Shown here piece by piece: positions 45,196 to 58,666 of a stretch of DNA of 64,000 nt. The DNA lies in contig NC_009042.1 in NCBI RefSeq assembly GCF_000209165.1, positions 1,736,001 to 1,800,000 on the forward strand, given 5' to 3'. A program made the translations under genes and the position numbers. Every line of letters begins with the position of its first letter. The stretch's first letter is position 1. The notes under the pieces were generated by a model that saw only the letters and a program-made list of their open reading frames with translations, did no database searches and was not told the origin of the DNA. Source of the stretch: Scheffersomyces stipitis CBS 6054 (Eukaryota > Ascomycota > Pichiomycetes > Serinales > Debaryomycetaceae).

Positions 45196-46968
45196 TCAAT
45201 TCATTCCAGACTTTCTTCTAGAAACGTATTGCCCAACTGATCTCATATATAACCAATTGATTTTTGGTCCATCTTCATCTGAATAGTCACCCACAGAAAC
45301 CTTTCTTGGATTTCTGGCTTCAAAGATTGCATCGATTTCTTCCAAGGACTTTCCTTTAGTTTCCACGAAAAAGAAGTAGATAATTATACATTCAAATATG
45401 TCCCAGAAGACGTAAAATACATAGAACCAGTATTTTATATTTTCCATGGCGGCGGGAGCTGCAAATTGATTGATGAACTGGGCACAGCCAGCAGTTATAT
45501 TGAGAACTATCATGGATCGAGATCTCAAGACGTTAGAAGATATTTCAGCAGGATAGATAGGTTGCATAGGGGTAAACGCAAATGAGAACATTACCCCAAA
45601 GAGATATATGAAAACAATAGCTGTTGTTGAAGCAGCAAAAGCACTTGTAGCCTGATATCTTGCAGTTGCAACTGCCAATCCAGTGAGACATGCTGAAGCA
45701 GCCAACGTGGAGAACATGAACATCTTTCTTCTGCCAACTTTTTGATGTGCAAATGAACCAGCAATAGAGGAGAACCAAGATATCAAAGAATAGAAGGCAT
45801 TCATCAAGACATTGGTGCTAACAGTTGTCATTCCTATGTTTCTGAGCATAGTGGGCAAGTAATAAGAGCAAACATTATTTCCACTGAACTGACCAAAGAA
45901 TGCCATCAAGATAACAAGAATAGAACGATAAGCGTTATTATTTTGGAATATGGGGCGGAGGTCCAAAATCTTTAAAGACTGAGCTAGCTTATTGCCCCTA
46001 AACGATTCATTAATCTGAACCATTTCGTGCTCTAGTAATGGATGCGAGAAATCTCCATTGCAATGGTACTTGGCAATCATTTCTTCGGCTTCCTTTTCTC
46101 TTCCAACGCCAACCAACCATCTGGGGCTTTCAGGAATAAAGAAACCAAAGATTCCCACCAATCCAGGGAAAACAGCTTGAATTCCAAGAGGTAAACGGAA
46201 AGCTAACTCAGTCCCTCCAAGGTTGACATTAGCACCGTAACTAGTAAATGCCGCCAACACAGACCCTATGTACCACAAAGTATTGTAACAACCTGCAACA
46301 ACTGATCTGTTGTACGTGTTGGCAATTTCTGTGACATACAAAGAGGCCGATGTGTTGGCAAGCGTAGTGAAAAAAGAAAGAACAAATCTTCCAGCAATAA
46401 GAGTTTCCTTGTTCTGGGCAAAAGCAGTGATGATAGCTCCAAGAACTGTACCCCAACAGCCAATAAGAATCAACTTCTTTCTTCCCCAAAAATCAATTAG
46501 AGGACAGAAGAATGCTGCACATATCTGGGCAACATTGTAGATGGAAAAGACTAGACCAGTAGAAGTGGAAGAATTGATGCTAAGATTAAATTTGTCCAAG
46601 TAATCTTGTTGAGTGTAGATACTGGACATCAAGGACCCATCGAAGCCTGTATTTGTCGAAACAAAATAGACCACTGAACATGTCAAAAGGAGTGGGATCA
46701 TGGGTCTACTAAGCAAAGGAAAGCCTTTCTCATTGTAGGCTTCATTTACTTTGTAGAAGTCTTTGCTATCTTCATCTTTCAAGGCAAGTTTCTCTTGACT
46801 GCCTTCCATTTCATTCTGCTCATACTTAACTTCACTTTTGCTAAGCATTTCAGAGGACATATTGATATCAGAGACAATATTGAAAGCGTAATTGTTTTGG
46901 TTCAAGACACCGAGGTGGCTCTCTTTTATAGTTTCACTTCTAGCAATTCTTTTGGGCAACCCCAGCAT
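45196..46968 (-). CDS. LAC12: Lactose permease Lac12 (MFS sugar transporter)
   Basis: A 590-residue transporter closely matching Kluyveromyces Lac12 (587). Shared blocks include STGLVFSIYNVAQICAAFF, ESPRWLVGVGREKEAEEMI, KYHCNGDFSHPLLEHEM, ILVILMAFFGQFSGNNVC followed by SYYLPTMLRNIGM, and VFIYLFGVMFSFAFTPMQ. The C-terminal FFVETKGKSLEEIDAIFEAR is the sugar-porter motif. It imports lactose, and in related proteins galactose or cellobiose, by proton symport at the plasma membrane. The long N-terminal tail (about 1-85) is cytoplasmic and charged. It is divergent from LAC4, which hydrolyses the imported sugar, with 824 bp between them. Start ATG is 46966-46968. Confidence 0.92.
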   Translation of the reverse strand: MLGLPKRIARSETIKESHLGVLNQNNYAFNIVSDINMSSEMLSKSEVKYEQNEMEGSQEKLALKDEDSKDFYKVNEAYNEKGFPLLSRPMIPLLLTCSVVYFVSTNTGFDGSLMSSIYTQQDYLDKFNLSINSSTSTGLVFSIYNVAQICAAFFCPLIDFWGRKKLILIGCWGTVLGAIITAFAQNKETLIAGRFVLSFFTTLANTSASLYVTEIANTYNRSVVAGCYNTLWYIGSVLAAFTSYGANVNLGGTELAFRLPLGIQAVFPGLVGIFGFFIPESPRWLVGVGREKEAEEMIAKYHCNGDFSHPLLEHEMVQINESFRGNKLAQSLKILDLRPIFQNNNAYRSILVILMAFFGQFSGNNVCSYYLPTMLRNIGMTTVSTNVLMNAFYSLISWFSSIAGSFAHQKVGRRKMFMFSTLAASACLTGLAVATARYQATSAFAASTTAIVFIYLFGVMFSFAFTPMQPIYPAEISSNVLRSRSMIVLNITAGCAQFINQFAAPAAMENIKYWFYVFYVFWDIFECIIIYFFFVETKGKSLEEIDAIFEARNPRKVSVGDYSDEDGPKINWLYMRSVGQYVSRRKSGMN

Positions 46969-50915
<3,947 letters not shown>

Positions 50916-51517
50916 AAAAACAAATTCTTCTATAGTTCGAGATAAAAGAGAGATCTGACTACCTAATTGACTATTTGAAAATCCACATTTCATGAATAAA
51001 TGTCACTATATTATCGAGAACTATAATCTGTTGCAGCATAATCAATTATATTATGAGTCTACATAAAAATAATAGAAGGAAAAGCGACTAACTGAAAAAT
51101 TATATTATGTAGTGAAAGAAAATGCACAAAATTTAAAGAATCGAGTTGAAGAAATGGGCACATTAATGACTTAAACTGAAACTAGCAACAATACCGTTTT
51201 GAGAAGCTTTAATCTTGATTTGGTTCAGATCAATGTTTAAGTGATTATCCAAGTATGGAGCATTCGTCGTATCTACTCTGCACGTGCTGGGAGCCATAGC
51301 AGAGCCATAGCAGAGTTAGACTGGGCACTGAGGCAGCGAAGTACTTCTCATTACTACATACGCCGGAGATCCGCTAGCATGGATATGTATTAGGAAATTT
51401 TGAAAGAAAGGGTATGCTCATTTAATTATGGTATAAGAGGGGAAGTAAAGAAATATATAGAACAAAGCAAACTATGGAACAGAACCGAAATCTAGCGAAC
51501 ATTACAACATAAATTGC
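50916..51517. other. Convergent intergenic region downstream of LAC4
   Basis: This 602-bp A/T-rich gap lies between two 3' ends. It contains CACGTG at 51281-51286 and an 11-bp tandem duplication AGCCATAGCAG (51292-51313). No gene is visible. Confidence 0.45.
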
Positions 51518-51985
51518 CTAACATGGGCAGACGGTGGTGTACAACACCACAAGCTCGTAGACTGCAGTTACCCCACTGTCAAGAACGGTGGTCTTAGTTT
51601 CAGTGGCTGTAGAGTAGTCTCCAGGTGGAGCGGTGTAATCAGCGAAAAGGTTAGAAGTAGGCGAAGTCGAGGCCGTAGTTGTGGGAGTAGCAGCATCAGT
51701 AGTTGCTGGAGGGGAACCCGAGACTGTAGCACCAGTAGCAGGTGAAGCAGTGGCAGTAGAACCAGAGAGAGTCAGGTATCCGGTACTACCAATGATGGTT
51801 TCAGTGGTGAGCACACCGTCCCCGTTCGTATAGATGTACTCAGTTTCGTAGATTTGCTCTACCACTGACACGGTAGTTGTGGCGGTGATTGTAGGAGTGA
51901 CTTCCACAGTGGTAGTGGTGTCAGCAGCATTAACAGCAGAGAGACCAAGCAAGGAAAGAAGAACAAGAGAATACAACTTGGTCAT
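51518..51985 (-). CDS. Small secreted Thr/Ser-rich protein ending CPC
   Basis: The frame is open to 52195, but the ATG at 51983-51985 starts a clear signal peptide (MTKLYSLVLLSLLGLSAVNA), so the product is about 155 residues, 135 after cleavage. The mature part is rich in Thr, Ser, Ala and Pro and likely O-mannosylated, with a central Tyr-rich patch (YETEYIYTNGDG). The only two cysteines are in the last three residues (TTVCPC). TTVCP-like motifs are common in Candida cell wall proteins, but there they precede a GPI signal; none follows here. It could be a soluble or disulfide-linked wall protein. No orthologue is recognised. Confidence 0.7.
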   Translation of the reverse strand: MTKLYSLVLLSLLGLSAVNAADTTTTVEVTPTITATTTVSVVEQIYETEYIYTNGDGVLTTETIIGSTGYLTLSGSTATASPATGATVSGSPPATTDAATPTTTASTSPTSNLFADYTAPPGDYSTATETKTTVLDSGVTAVYELVVLYTTVCPC

Positions 51986-52415
51986 CCTAGAAATTTGACT
52001 ATTGTATGGTTGAAGGAATGTAGAAGCAAGCACGAAGCAGCGAGATAATGTTTGATGAAGTAAAAGAAAGCAGACCCAGACAAGTTTTACATTCTCAGCT
52101 GTACGGGAGAAATGAATGAAATTATATATAATTAGAGAAGTTTGGTCACTATGACATGCAGAAACACGAATATGCACGGTGGGATCACCAGCCATTCAAA
52201 TGAGGAAATGCAAGTCCAAGTACGAACCAGAAGTGAGCTGAGCTGGGCCAAGATGCACTGCGTCTAGATATCTATGGCTACATGGAAAACGATTAACAAT
52301 GCCAATCAAAACCCTCGAAGAAAACAGTTACATGAAATTCCTTTGTAGGTATCGTATATTGGATTCATTTGTTTGGTGCATATGCGCCTGCTGCATATGG
52401 ACAATAATTATTACT

Positions 52416-52568
52416 TTACTGACGCTTTTTCGCAGCAGCTTTTTTAGGTATTTTCTAGCCAGCACTAATGGCCAATCTTCCGGCACATAGTTCCGACGAA
52501 TAATGTCTTTTTGGATCAATTCCCAGCTTTAGTAAGTAAAGTACAGCTTTCTTTGTGCTGGACTCCAT
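52416..52568 (-). pseudogene. Possible small relic: 37-codon ORF with in-frame TAG then basic tail
   Basis: On the minus strand an ATG at 52566-52568 opens 37 codons (including KLGIDPKRHYSSELCAGRLA), then TAG at 52455-52457. The frame resumes for 12 codons, KIPKKAAAKKRQ, before TAA 52416-52418. The basic tail overlaps the TTTTTCGCAG element, so part of the impression may come from T-rich DNA. Chance is a real alternative. Confidence 0.2.
52426..52435 (+). promoter_or_regulatory. TTTTTCGCAG element
   Basis: This copy of the recurrent motif is about 440 bp upstream of the secreted-protein gene. Confidence 0.3.
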
Positions 52569-53949
52569 TGTTACTAGCATCTATTATGGCTTGCTTTAAT
52601 TATGTGTTCATTGTTTGATCTGCCGGTTTATTGTCTTGCGCAAGTTTAGCCAGTACAGAAGCATGGCCAATCTCAAATCTCAGGTTGGGGATTGAAGTCG
52701 ATGGTTTTGTCCGGCACCACCCCGGTTTTCATTCTTTCTCTTACTTTTAGTTTAGATGCACAGCTTAGTTATCGTGCCACTGCCCACGTTAAGATATCTC
52801 GACAAAATAGTAAACCAAGCAGCTGTGGAATTGTTCCAGTCCACAATTTGGTAGCAGCACCATGTTACTAAGAAAAAGAATCGAGCATCTCACTGCGATT
52901 TGCTACGATAATCTTATAATCTTGAAATCTCATTTTGCGATACACTTACGTAATTACCTACCCCCTACCCCTACTTTCGCCAGCCAGCTTGCCAGCAATA
53001 TGAGCAAGTATAAGCGAATGGCAATACCGCGGTAGCAGTAGCACTTCGCACTGGCTTCAGCTCATCCATCTCTCGCCCGGAACATGAACAAAATATCCAC
53101 CCTCGGATATCTCGCACTGGCAACTTTAGATGTCCGTGCTTTGTGTCTTGCATCTGCTAGTACATACAGAATTTGACACTGTTAAATCGATCCACTATTC
53201 GCCCCAATCTGGACACAGTTTTCCGCTTCTGGAAATCTCCATTACAGCCAGAAGGTTACACTATTCCATAATCCTGGTCAAGACACAACACGGTGGTTAT
53301 CCACATCTCCTTAGACAAGACTAAATCAACTCGTCAAATCAATGTCCCAAAATGGCTTGCGATCTTTGCAAGCATTCTGAACTGGTGCATGACGTACAGA
53401 ATATTATGGAGTAACTACAGTTTTTTTATCATTACCTTTAAGCTTTTATTAGGAATAGTTAACCGTGAAGCTGTTGCCGTTGCACCAGAAATACGAATAG
53501 AGAATACGGAACTTTGCCTTTTAGAGTTGCCATAATCGCGTGTTGTACTCTTTTCTTGGTTTTGATCTCAATCTGAACCAGCGCATTTCTTGTCTTGCAG
53601 AATGTCCGCCTTGGAAGCGGCACTCCTTTACTGTACCTCTAGGTAGCCCTGTTCTAAGACACTTCTTTTGTTTGAATCGAGAAAGTTGGTATTGCAAGTC
53701 GAAGGTATCGACCTCTATTGCTTGATGGTGAATCTGGGTTTAGACGATCTTTTTGATCTACTTTCTATTTTCACTAACCACCCAATAGTCGGCTATTCTT
53801 CCCTTCCATTCCTATCACCAAACATCATCTTTTGGCTCTTAAATACTCTGCCTGTTGCTGTTCATCTTCAGAACAATCGTGTGCATTCTCTGCTATTACA
53901 GCCCATGGCTCGGACGCAATGGCTCCTCTCAACTACATCATTTGCACTG

Positions 53950-54390
53950 CTATTCTTCAGGAGTTGTTCTCTTCTTGATGTCATCGATAGAGTCCACCAA
54001 TCGCGGAAACTCGTTGCCCAACTTCTCTCCAAGAACATCTCGCAAACGTGCAAATGCTTTCATCTTGCCTTTGAGTCTTGCATTACTTTTGGCAGTGACT
54101 TCAATAAATTCACGAGTGTAGATGTCCGGGTTTCTTCCATCTTCTATGTACGATATCACGTCCACTGGAATTGGGAACTGGTGAGTAAATGGGCTCGAAG
54201 TCAAGCCAGAGAGTTGACTAATCACCTGGTTGGTCTTGTGGGTGAGTGCCGTATGCGATTGTTGGGTTCCTTGGTTGTCGTGAACTAGAACTCCAAGCTC
54301 TATGAACGACTCTATAAGAGCCAGCACCTGATCAGCTGTAGCCAAAAGAGGCTCGTTTTCGTCTTTTTGTTCAATCGTAGAAGTAGTCAT
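53950..54390 (-). CDS. NUT2: Mediator subunit Med10 (Nut2)
   Basis: A 146-residue protein. Med10 is a small essential subunit of the Mediator middle module, bridging activators and RNA polymerase II. The family pattern is visible in LALIESFIELGVLVHDNQGT, then TNQVISQLSGL, FPIPVDVISYIEDGRNPDIY with TREFIEVTAKSNARLKGK directly after, and FARLRDVLGEKLG. Length fits (157 in S. cerevisiae). The ATG at 54388-54390 gives a short acidic lead before the first helix. A 620-bp open frame on the opposite strand is a shadow without known motifs. The V-ATPase f gene lies 2.6 kb away, a neighbourhood also seen in S. cerevisiae. Confidence 0.92.
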   Translation of the reverse strand: MTTSTIEQKDENEPLLATADQVLALIESFIELGVLVHDNQGTQQSHTALTHKTNQVISQLSGLTSSPFTHQFPIPVDVISYIEDGRNPDIYTREFIEVTAKSNARLKGKMKAFARLRDVLGEKLGNEFPRLVDSIDDIKKRTTPEE

Positions 54391-55124
54391 TCTGACTGTA
54401 GACTCTCTATTGGAGATTGTAGATTGAAGAGCTCGTTTCGACGAGATGAAAGTGTTTTTGACGCGATTTTCGCTATTGCTAGTAGAAACTGAAGATTGGA
54501 AGATTGGTTGGTAAGATCGATATTATCGTTTCGATGCAATTGTTCTCCAAGTTCTAAGTTGTCAATACTAAGTACAACTTGCTAATAAGGAACAGAATGG
54601 GCTAGACCAGCTTCTCCTCCGTCGTATCACCAGGCACTACTCTGTACACCAACGGAAACTCAAAGTTGTTCTCAAACTCATTCTAACGGTTGTTTCAGTT
54701 TATTTTGTCGTTCCTGTACGCAATCAGCCCAAACTCTACCGACTGGTTAAAGTAGTGTCGCTGTTTAATCTCACAAAAGTTCGTCACAAAGTTCTTGAAC
54801 TTTTTCTGGTGGGCACTTTTCTCTTTGCACCCAATTGGTTCAGCCAATGCAAATTACACATACCCCTACAACTGCACGCTGTTGATACACACGGTTGTTG
54901 TTCTATACTACTGTCATATACAACTGCCATAGCTATTGGTTATTTACTAGCAGTGAAAGACTTAGCATTTATCGCTCACTACCTAGGCATAGTAGGTTCA
55001 AATAAAGCAGAATTCCACAACTCCAGTCTTACTGACCATTGCTAGACATAGCTATACATCACTAAAGCTGGACACTTGCATGCATTGGTACACTGGCGAC
55101 TGTCATAAATAATTGATATCCGTA
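54391..55124. other. Divergent intergenic region with an interrupted coding-like frame
   Basis: This 734-bp gap holds the promoters of MED10 and the following rightward gene. A leftward frame at 54602-54853 looks coding but has two internal stops (listed separately). TTTTCGC occurs at 54468-54474. The rightward 96-codon frame at 54755 begins with GTG, not ATG. Confidence 0.4.
54602..54853 (-). pseudogene. Coding-like frame with two in-frame stops, possible pseudogene
   Basis: Reading leftward, the frame is open from 54853. It gives protein-like sequence including KKFKNFVTNFCEIKQRHYF and SVEFGLIAYRNDKIN, then TGA (54695-54697), four codons later TAG (54683-54685). It then continues in the same frame with EFENNFEFPLVYRVVPGDTT to TAG 54602-54604. 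No ATG begins it; TAA closes it at 54854-54856. A GTATGT upstream suggests a possible intron, but the only in-frame acceptor gives about 41 bp, which is very short. No family is recognised. Confidence 0.35.
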
Positions 55125-55997
55125 ATGTCGTTCGTCATATCTTTCAGCTACGATAAATACAAGTATCTTGATGCTATAAATCTGCCGTCGCCATACAAAT
55201 CGTTTCAGGATCTGGAATATGGGTCGCCCACTCCGTCCCGTATAGTCAGACTCCAGTACAATAATAACAACAATATCAACCGATCGGCCGATTCGCTGTA
55301 CATGCTGCTGCTGCCTTTGAGAAGCTCAGCATATAGACATAGAAACCGTACACCTACTCCAGAAGCTGTGAATTCCAACACGAAAAATAGCCCGGGTTCG
55401 GGCCCAGGTTCAGGTTCTTCAGCAGGATCAGCAGGACATTCGAGAAATTCATCTTCTGGCTCAAACTATCATAGCCCGGTTTCCGGAGGCTCTAGCATCA
55501 ATAGTCCAGGCAGTTCAGGACACGGCTCTCTAAAGCTTACATACACATACAATAAGCGGGTTCCAGAAGCTCTTGATCTGATTGGCCAGTACAGCGAAAG
55601 ATATGTCACCGGTAAGTTCTCTCCTTCTGGACAGACTTCAGTAGTACACAACCAACAACTAGAGCAGGAATGGTATGCGGACGTAACGACTGTAGCAGAT
55701 AGGCTCCACCTCTTGCGAGAATTGTATCGAGCCACACAATTGATCAAAAAGAGAAAGATCGCTGGCAAGTTTGACGCCGGCAGTTTCCTTCCAGTGGTGG
55801 ATGTAACTGCAGCTACGAATTCAAATAGCCCATTGCATCTGACACCGTTTGGTCTGGATGACGATGAAACAGAACGACAGTTCAATGCCAATCTGCTGCA
55901 GCAGGAAGAAGACGACAGTTCCAGCAATAGCAATACCGACAACTCGTTGCCGCTTGGTCGGAGAACGCCCAGGAAAAGGGTCCAGTTTCTGGTATAG
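55125..55997 (+). CDS. Low-complexity protein with C-terminal RVxF-like motif, unknown
   Basis: A 290-residue protein from the ATG at 55125-55127; the frame is open four codons further up but begins with TTG. The N-terminus (MSFVISFSYDKYKYLDAIN) and a middle helical segment (WYADVTTVADRLHLLRELYR, then ATQLIKKRKIAGKF) look conserved-type. Between them lies a Ser/Gly/Pro-rich stretch (about 85-145). The extreme C-terminus, RRTPRKRVQFLV, contains RVQF, which fits the RVxF docking motif for protein phosphatase 1, preceded by a TP site. A PP1-regulator role is only inferred. It lies between MED10 and the V-ATPase f gene. Confidence 0.6.
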   Translation: MSFVISFSYDKYKYLDAINLPSPYKSFQDLEYGSPTPSRIVRLQYNNNNNINRSADSLYMLLLPLRSSAYRHRNRTPTPEAVNSNTKNSPGSGPGSGSSAGSAGHSRNSSSGSNYHSPVSGGSSINSPGSSGHGSLKLTYTYNKRVPEALDLIGQYSERYVTGKFSPSGQTSVVHNQQLEQEWYADVTTVADRLHLLRELYRATQLIKKRKIAGKFDAGSFLPVVDVTAATNSNSPLHLTPFGLDDDETERQFNANLLQQEEDDSSSNSNTDNSLPLGRRTPRKRVQFLV

Positions 55998-56990
55998 GCT
56001 GGTAAAGGGTGGGTAGCGTTTCGTATGCTATGTAGATAAAATGGGCATTCTAGATGGCGAAACAAAATAGGTTAGCTTCGAGTTGTCCACAGGTACAAGG
56101 AAACAAAATATTACAACAAAAGAAAAGGTTTTTAGATTAAACAGCATGTAGAGGAGATCTGACATGAGAATATTAGTACACTCTACTAATATAAATAATA
56201 GCATACCAAATATCCTTAGGATAAGGCGAATACACGAATACAATGCTTGAATATCTGGGCAACCACCCAACGCATGCGCAAATTCCAGTAGAATTTCAAT
56301 AGAAGCTTGCACGTTTTACAATCTTGAGAGACGACTACACTACTGAATTCAAGAAAGGTACATTTAAGTTCAGAAGAATAAAAAAAACCATTTTGAAAAT
56401 CAATCTCATCAGATATGCACCCGCAAGATAATAAATGTATGCTGCACTTGTAAAATACGCAGAACAATTGTAGACATGAAAGGCCCTGAGATCCGGCTCA
56501 GTGCAAACGGAACCATAGATTAGGAACCTTGATTCGGACAACATTGTCAGAGAAGTGGAGAAACTACACGCCCCTGCAGTTTCATCTTGGTAAAGATTGT
56601 CGGTGGTCTACGATAATACTGTAGACCTGAAATTAGGGTGCAGATATTAATTGCAAAATTCCATAAAGTCGCATATATTTTACTGGAACAAAAGGTACCA
56701 CCACCACCGGTGCACGTGAGGAACCGATTAGCTGAATACCGTAAGGACGAACAGTAGGCAGAGACTCCAAGTGGTTCCTTCAAAAATACAGTAGGCACGG
56801 TGTCTCTTGTTACATCGGTGTAGAGATTTGTCGTTTTTTGGGTTGTGTCATAGAAAGTCGCGATAACGACATTACGTCCATGTCGCCCTGCACACTGTTT
56901 CTTCTCATATATCGACAATTAACAGAGATAACTTACAAGTGTAGCTAAAAAGAAGTTATCTTTCAGACGGTATCCTTGCTGCCATTCACC
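55998..56990. other. Intergenic region upstream of the V-ATPase f gene
   Basis: This 993-bp gap has several leftward frames. One of 69 codons (56335-56544) has an ATG and hydrophobic segments, but no recognisable motif. The 123-codon frame at 56547-56918 begins with TTG. CACGTG occurs at 56713-56718. No RNA gene was seen. Confidence 0.35.
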
Positions 56991-57245
56991 ATGAAGCCAG
57001 TCGTTTCTACCGGAAATGCGTACTGCTGCACAATTTTGTCATCTTTTGCTATTGTAATCTTGTCTGTGATTGGCTACTTGTTTAAAATTGGCCATGAGTC
57101 CATGATGGGATCCATTAACGATCCTGAAGATGGAGAGGCTGTAGCCAAAACCGTTTTCGGAGCAGTCTTTGTTTATTTGGGATTCTTCTTGTTCTGTGGT
57201 TTGCAAATCCTTTTGATCAGAAGACAGGACAGAATTCAGTTGTAG
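56991..57245 (+). CDS. V-ATPase Vo subunit f (YPR170W-B/RNASEK family)
   Basis: An 84-residue membrane protein from the ATG at 56991-56993; the frame continues five codons up but starts with TTG. It matches S. cerevisiae YPR170W-B almost throughout: MKPVVSTGNAYCCTILSSFA, the loop HESMMGSINDPEDGEAVAKT and the end FFLFCGLQILLIRRQ. Two transmembrane helices are visible (about 12-35 and 56-78). This subunit was identified in the membrane-embedded Vo rotor-stator sector of the yeast V-ATPase and is related to animal RNASEK. A gene this short is easily missed by length filters. Confidence 0.9.
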   Translation: MKPVVSTGNAYCCTILSSFAIVILSVIGYLFKIGHESMMGSINDPEDGEAVAKTVFGAVFVYLGFFLFCGLQILLIRRQDRIQL

Positions 57246-57649
57246 TAGTCAATAATCAACTACTTAACAGAATGCTTATTCTCAAATTCTTAATCTCATA
57301 ATTCATGAATGCAATTATTCACATCCAGATTGATTTACAAAACTTACAACTTTCAATTAGCAAAGCCGGTAGTTCTACAATATTCACTTCATCACACAGC
57401 TTTCGGTGTATAACTTTCATATAGAATACATTAAAATATTAGACTTATTGTAGAATGTGGGATATATCGACGAATGTAGTGGAATCTAAAGTTGATATCT
57501 TCTGATGGAATTGAGCAAAGGGGGTATTGAGAAGTAAATTCATATTCATACTGAGAATGAATTGAACACCATCATATCAATATATACGCATTGTAGTAGT
57601 TTTATGATATACAATTAAACTGTTTTACTTCGTGGAAATATATTCATTG
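57246..57649. other. Convergent intergenic region
   Basis: This 404-bp A/T-rich stretch between convergent 3' ends holds nothing I recognise. Confidence 0.5.
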
Positions 57650-58666
57650 CTATAACTTGGCTACGCTTTCCTTGCCTCCCTTCCAGTGGACGCCACCGCT
57701 CCAGTCGCAGAGGTCAAACACCAATTGTCTAAGTTCTTCCAATTCTTCTTCGGTTGCTCCCACATTGCGGGCACCCTTCAAATGGCCCTTCAATTGTGGA
57801 TTCACGTCCTGTGGAATCAAACATGTGACTACACACATAGATGTTTCCTTGGCCGATAAGATATCGGTGAAACTCAAGAGAGGAGAGTAGACGTTCTGGT
57901 ATGCAAAGTACCACAAGTCCGGATAGGCGTTGTACATCTGTCTTCTGATCCGGGTGTTGATTTTGTTTGTGTAGATGGAGTTCCAGAACTCAGAGCCTCT
58001 TGTCAAGTTCTTCTGGATTTCACGTGTATCAACAGAACTTGGAGAGATCGCTCCATCGATAGTTTCAGTAGCCGGCCAGCCTGGCTCCTTTCTTCCATTG
58101 AAATGTGTTCCACTCACATCTTCGCCTACGATTTCCGATGAAGGAAGATGGCCCGGAAGTACAATGGGCTTTCTAGCTGGCAATTCTGAGGGCCTGATGC
58201 TGGTGGGCGTTACGCTCTTCAAGATCATAAGAGCATTGATCGCCTTCGGTAACCCAGAAAGGGCAGCTGACTTGAGAATCACTTCTCTGAACTTTGCAGC
58301 AATAGCAGATTGCGAATGGTGAATATCCTCAGACTTAGTGAATTTGAACTTCACAGGCAACTTGTTGTAGTATGTAAAGGGAATCATCAAATCTGGCAAT
58401 TTGACTCCCACGGCATCGAAGTCTTTAAACCTCTCTGAAGACGAAATTGAATCCTGGGCTAATTTCAACAAATACGTGTCTGTCAACAAAGACTTTTCTT
58501 GCGAATACTCCAATAACTGCTGTCTCAAAGCAAAGTGGAACACTTTCGGAATCTCCTGGGGTTCGTTGATCACTGTAAGAGCAGCACAGGCTATCAAGTA
58601 CCACGAATTATGGAGATTTGGATAATTGTAAGCCAACTTGACCAATCTTTCTGCCGTCAAGACCAT
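57650..58666 (-). CDS. PXP2: Peroxisomal carboxymuconolactone decarboxylase-like protein (Pxp2-like)
   Basis: A 338-residue protein ending in AKL, a strong type 1 peroxisomal targeting signal. The C-terminal part (about 225-330) has an AhpD/CMD-like fold: RRQMYNAYPDLWYFAYQNVY, ILSAKETSMCVVTCLIPQDV and LKGHLKGARNVGATEEELEE. It lacks the usual CxxC redox pair of AhpD; a single cysteine lies in the MCVVTC stretch two residues from another. S. cerevisiae Pxp2 (YJR111C) is a peroxisomal matrix protein of this family next to YMR1, and here YMR1 is two genes away. The enzymatic activity is not known. Start ATG is 58664-58666. Confidence 0.75.
   Translation of the reverse strand: MVLTAERLVKLAYNYPNLHNSWYLIACAALTVINEPQEIPKVFHFALRQQLLEYSQEKSLLTDTYLLKLAQDSISSSERFKDFDAVGVKLPDLMIPFTYYNKLPVKFKFTKSEDIHHSQSAIAAKFREVILKSAALSGLPKAINALMILKSVTPTSIRPSELPARKPIVLPGHLPSSEIVGEDVSGTHFNGRKEPGWPATETIDGAISPSSVDTREIQKNLTRGSEFWNSIYTNKINTRIRRQMYNAYPDLWYFAYQNVYSPLLSFTDILSAKETSMCVVTCLIPQDVNPQLKGHLKGARNVGATEEELEELRQLVFDLCDWSGGVHWKGGKESVAKL

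Larger units (their letters stand above)
51986..53949. other. 1.96-kb intergenic region
   Basis: This large gap lies between the secreted-protein gene (leftward) and the MED10 3' end. It has a TTTTTCGCAG element at 52426-52435 and a coding-like leftward frame with an internal TAG at 52416-52568. Other frames lack ATG or similarity. No RNA gene or transposon relic is recognised. Confidence 0.4.

Noticed and set aside
53668..54288. Rightward 206-codon frame
   Set aside because: It lies largely antisense to MED10, which is clearly the coding strand; its translation has no family features.
54755..55045. Rightward 96-codon hydrophobic frame
   Set aside because: It starts with GTG and has no ATG at all; it overlaps a better-looking frame on the other strand.
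56547..56918. Leftward 123-codon frame before the V-ATPase f gene
   Set aside because: It starts with TTG; the first ATG is near its end. No splice signals or similarity were seen.
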